64,000 nucleotides of DNA from Sphingomonadales bacterium (GTDB lineage Bacteria > Pseudomonadota > Alphaproteobacteria > Sphingomonadales > Sphingomonadaceae): assembly GCA_009995225.1 (NCBI GenBank), contig JAACPW010000012.1, positions 1-64,000 of the forward strand. Direction: 5' to 3'. Numbering within the stretch: position 1 is the stretch's first letter; each line of letters begins with the position of its first letter. This document shows positions 61,823-64,000 of this stretch, piece after piece. The notes under the pieces are model-generated. The model did no database searches and was not told the DNA's origin. It saw only the letters and a list, made by a program, of their open reading frames with translations. The position numbers and the translations under genes were made by a program.

Positions 61823-61873
61823 ATGGCACGAAACGGACTTACGCTGCTTCGACTTATGCGCCCTTGGGCGTAG
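61823..61873 (+). CDS. Leucine-rich leader peptide of leuA
   Basis: An ATG at 61823 begins a 16-codon frame, MARNGLTLLRLMRPWA, ending TAG 61871-61873. Four of codons 6-11 are leucine (CTT, CTG, CTT, CTT). It lies about 90 bases before leuA, where attenuation leader peptides of leucine operons are found. The last codons overlap the 5' arm of a long-range stem (61859-61916). The peptide itself is expected to have no function beyond ribosome stalling when leucyl-tRNA is scarce. Confidence 0.7.
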   Translation: MARNGLTLLRLMRPWA

Positions 61874-61916
61874 GCCGTCGCGCGCATCGGACAGCGCGGC
61901 GCCACTCCCAAGGGTG
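61859..61916 (+). promoter_or_regulatory. leuA leader RNA structures (attenuator candidate)
   Basis: CGCCCTTGGG (61859-61868) pairs with CCCAAGGGTG (61907-61916), with one G-T pair. Inside, CGTCGCGC (61876-61883) pairs with GCGCGGCG (61894-61901). A ribosome stalled on the Leu codons or at the stop would differ in which arm it covers. A clean terminator stem with T-tract is not obvious, so the switching step may be at a later stem or at translation. Confidence 0.5.
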
Positions 61917-61960
61917 ATGTTCCGCAGCTTCCCAATCCCTTTCGCGAAAAGCCTATTTTC

Positions 61961-63640
61961 ATGCCCATGCTCAAGCAGCCTTCCGCCAAATATCGCCCCT
62001 TCGGCCAGATCGATCTGCCCGGCCGCCAGTGGCCTTCACGCCTGATTGAGAAAGCCCCGCGCTGGCTGTCGACCGATCTGCGCGATGGCAACCAGTCGAT
62101 CATAGATCCGATGGACGCGGTGAAGAAGCGCCGGTTCTTCGATCTGCTGGTCGAGGTCGGCGTCAAGGAAATCGAGGTCGGCTTCCCCAGCGCCGGCGCG
62201 ACCGAGTTCGATTTCATCTCCGGCTTGGTCAAATCCGACGCGATCCCCGACGACGTGATCGTGCAGGTGCTCACCCAAAGCCGGGAAGACCTGATCCGCA
62301 CCAGCTTTGCCAGCCTCGAAGGCGCGCAAGCCGCGATCGTCCACCTCTACAATGCCGTCAGCCCGGCGTGGCGCGACATCGTGTTCCGCATGTCGAAGGA
62401 CGAGGTGAAGGCGATCGCGGTTGCAGGCGCCAAGGTCATGCGCGACGAAGCTGCCAAGTATCCCGGCACCGACTGGCACTTCCAGTACAGCCCCGAAACC
62501 TTCTCCACCGCCGAACTCGATTTCAGCATCGAAGTGTGCGCCGCGGTGATGGAGGTGCTCGCCCCCTCGCCCGAGCACCCGATCATCCTCAACCTGCCCG
62601 CCACGGTCGAGGCGGCGACGCCCAACATCTACGCCGACCAGATCGAGTATTTCGGCCGCCACCTGCCCAATCGGACAAGCGCCGTGCTTTCCCTGCACAC
62701 GCACAATGACCGCGGCACCGGCGTGGCCGCCGCCGAACTCGGGCTGATGGCCGGCGCCGACCGGGTCGAAGGCTGCCTGTTTGGCAATGGCGAGCGTACC
62801 GGCAATTGCTGCCTCGTGACCATGGCGCTCAACCTCTACACCCAAGGCATCGACCCGCAGCTCGACTTTTCGGATATCGACCGGGTGATCGAGACCGTCA
62901 CCTATTGCAACGACCTGCCCGTTCATCAGCGCCATCCCTATGGCGGGGAACTGGTCTACACCGCGTTCAGCGGGAGCCATCAGGATGCGATCAAGAAGGG
63001 CTTCGAAGCGCGCGAGACGCAGAACGACGAGCAATGGCGCGTACCCTACCTGCCGATCGATCCGGCGGATCTCGGGCGCAGCTACGAAGCGGTGATCCGC
63101 GTCAATTCGCAGTCCGGCAAGGGCGGTTTCGCCTGGGTGCTGGAGAAGGATCAAGGCCTCAAGCTGCCCAAGAAGATGCAGGCCGATTTCAGCCGCCACG
63201 TGCAGGCAATGGCCGACGATCTGGGCCGCGAATTGAATGCCGCCGACATCTGGGACGCGTTCCGCCGCGCCTATCACGTCAAGACCCATCCCAAGCATTT
63301 CCAGCTTGTGCGTTACGAGGAAAGCCGCGCGTCTGATGGCACCCGCATCTTTGCCGGCACCATCGCGGTCAACGGCACCGAGCAGACCGTTTCAGGTCGC
63401 GGCAATGGGTTGATCTCCAGCGTCATGGGCACGTTGCGCGAAGCCTTCGGCGTCGAACTAGACGTGGTCGATTACACCGAACACGCGCTGGGCGCCGGCA
63501 CCGATGCGCGCGCGGCGGCCTATCTCGAATGCCGCGCGCCCGATGGCCGCACCATCTGGGGTTGCGGGATCGACCAGGACATCGCCACCGCCAGCGTGCG
63601 CGCCGTGCTCAGCGCCGCCAATGCGGCGGTCGCAGGTTAG
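61961..63640 (+). CDS. leuA: 2-isopropylmalate synthase
   Basis: The 559-residue protein is of the longer LeuA type: STDLRDGNQSIIDPMDAVKK (metal and substrate site), IEVGFPSAGATEFDFISGLV, LSLHTHNDRGTGVAAAELGL with the HxH metal ligands, GCLFGNGERTGNCCLVTMAL and a C-terminal LeuA dimer/allosteric domain (YEESRASDGTRIFAGTIAVN). It condenses 2-ketoisovalerate with acetyl-CoA to start leucine synthesis and is usually inhibited by leucine through the C-terminal domain. A Leu-rich leader precedes it. Confidence 0.96.
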   Translation: MPMLKQPSAKYRPFGQIDLPGRQWPSRLIEKAPRWLSTDLRDGNQSIIDPMDAVKKRRFFDLLVEVGVKEIEVGFPSAGATEFDFISGLVKSDAIPDDVIVQVLTQSREDLIRTSFASLEGAQAAIVHLYNAVSPAWRDIVFRMSKDEVKAIAVAGAKVMRDEAAKYPGTDWHFQYSPETFSTAELDFSIEVCAAVMEVLAPSPEHPIILNLPATVEAATPNIYADQIEYFGRHLPNRTSAVLSLHTHNDRGTGVAAAELGLMAGADRVEGCLFGNGERTGNCCLVTMALNLYTQGIDPQLDFSDIDRVIETVTYCNDLPVHQRHPYGGELVYTAFSGSHQDAIKKGFEARETQNDEQWRVPYLPIDPADLGRSYEAVIRVNSQSGKGGFAWVLEKDQGLKLPKKMQADFSRHVQAMADDLGRELNAADIWDAFRRAYHVKTHPKHFQLVRYEESRASDGTRIFAGTIAVNGTEQTVSGRGNGLISSVMGTLREAFGVELDVVDYTEHALGAGTDARAAAYLECRAPDGRTIWGCGIDQDIATASVRAVLSAANAAVAG

Positions 63641-63684
63641 GGACAGGGTCGGCCCCGCCCGCCGTGGCAGGGCCGATTTGTCCC
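63640..63684. terminator. Nested hairpin between leuA and the converging hydrolase gene
   Basis: GGGACA (63640-63645) pairs with TGTCCC (63679-63684), and TCGGCCC (63649-63655) pairs with GGGCCGA (63670-63676) inside it. It begins within the leuA stop codon region and ends 17 bases before the end of the converging gene, a fitting place for a shared terminator. Confidence 0.6.
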
Positions 63685-63701
63685 GATGGCGGTGCTTTCG
63701 T

Positions 63702-64000
63702 TCAGCCTTTGACGAAAGCAAGAATGTCGGCGTTCAGCTCATCGGCGTTGACCGTCAGCATCCCGTGCGAAAAGCCGGGATAGGTCTTCAGCGTAGCGTT
63801 CGGCAAAAGATCGATGCTTTTCCTGGCCGAGGCTTCGATCGGCACGACCTGATCGTCTTCGCCGTGCAGCACCAGCGTAGGCACGGTCATCGCGCGCAGA
63901 TCATCGCTCTGGTCGGTTTCGGAGAACGCCGTGATCCCGTCATAATGGGCCTTGGCGCTGCCCATCATCGCCTGCCGCCACCAATTCTGGATCACGCCCT
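63702..64000 (-). CDS. Alpha/beta hydrolase (chloroperoxidase/arylesterase-like), C-terminal part
   Basis: Only the last 99 residues are present; the gene continues past the right edge. Visible are WWRQAMMGSAKAHYDGITAF, VPTLVLHGEDDQVVPIEASA with the acid of the triad, and LKTYPGFSHGMLTVNADELN with the catalytic His, ending ILAFVKG. This C-terminus is characteristic of non-haem chloroperoxidase and arylesterase-type hydrolases. The nucleophile Ser lies outside the window. Confidence 0.85.
   Translation of the reverse strand, partial: GVIQNWWRQAMMGSAKAHYDGITAFSETDQSDDLRAMTVPTLVLHGEDDQVVPIEASARKSIDLLPNATLKTYPGFSHGMLTVNADELNADILAFVKG

Noticed and set aside
62036..63298. 420-codon minus-strand frame opposite leuA
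   Set aside because: Complementary to a complete leuA; no motif seen.

Overview
The window reads as a high-G+C alphaproteobacterial chromosome, most likely a sphingomonad of the Erythrobacteraceae type. The basis is protein character and gene content (COQ4-family proteins, a RibB with an N-terminal helix-turn-helix, DUF4170, DUF3008, an S8 autotransporter, dnaG next to rpoD, sphingomonad-style REP palindromes), not a database search.

Positions 1-12058 look like an accessory region. They hold the edge of an IS3-family element, small unrecognised proteins, a broken DUF3768 gene, and a GNAT/DUF1778 toxin-antitoxin pair with a palindromic operator. These are followed by a hybrid histidine kinase with a solitary receiver, an S8 autotransporter protease with KGRLRAF repeats, and a membrane EAL phosphodiesterase. 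The region ends with a decayed tRNA-type integrase lying directly against the 3' half of a tRNA (anticodon CUU, Lys). That is the usual scar of an integrated island, so the intact tRNA and the other end should lie left of the window. It is uncertain how many of the signalling and protease genes belong to the island.

From 12100 to 37400 the content is mostly core. Included are a dihydrolipoamide dehydrogenase-like enzyme, ribB-ribH, a MarR-like regulator, eno, a YqjD/YqjE-like membrane-stress operon, greA, carA and carB, yqeY-dnaG-rpoD, rpiB-glyA, nrdR, an rRNA/tRNA methyltransferase and rpsD. The carA-carB pair is split by a foreign-looking segment. It contains an A+T-rich secreted protein, a DUF559 nuclease bracketed by three REP palindromes, and a small exported-type protein whose start codon appears to have been lost to the REP unit.

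From 37400 to 48000 nearly everything is on the minus strand: chorismate mutase, a frameshifted S9 peptidase, tgt, an outer-membrane beta-barrel, an ABC-2 exporter, queA, a periplasmic cyclophilin, coaD, an AIM24 protein, ispA and xseB. tgt and queA together supply the queuosine tRNA modification.

From 48000 to 64000 come two membrane proteins, purL, a DUF3052 protein, two tandem COQ4 paralogues sharing an operator-like site, and serB and miaA head to head. The branched-chain amino-acid genes follow: ilvB-ilvN-ilvC and then leuA, which has a leucine-rich leader peptide. Interspersed are a YceI protein, an FMN hydroxy-acid oxidase, an I78 inhibitor lipoprotein and, at the edge, a partial alpha/beta hydrolase.

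The most interesting unexplained structures are these: the REP-bracketed nuclease between carA and carB; the 17-bp perfect palindrome at a frameshift in the S9 peptidase; the two competing hairpins ahead of the DUF4170 gene; the inverted repeat over the ribB start codon; the shared COQ4 operators; and a degenerate parS-like site in a 419-bp gap.
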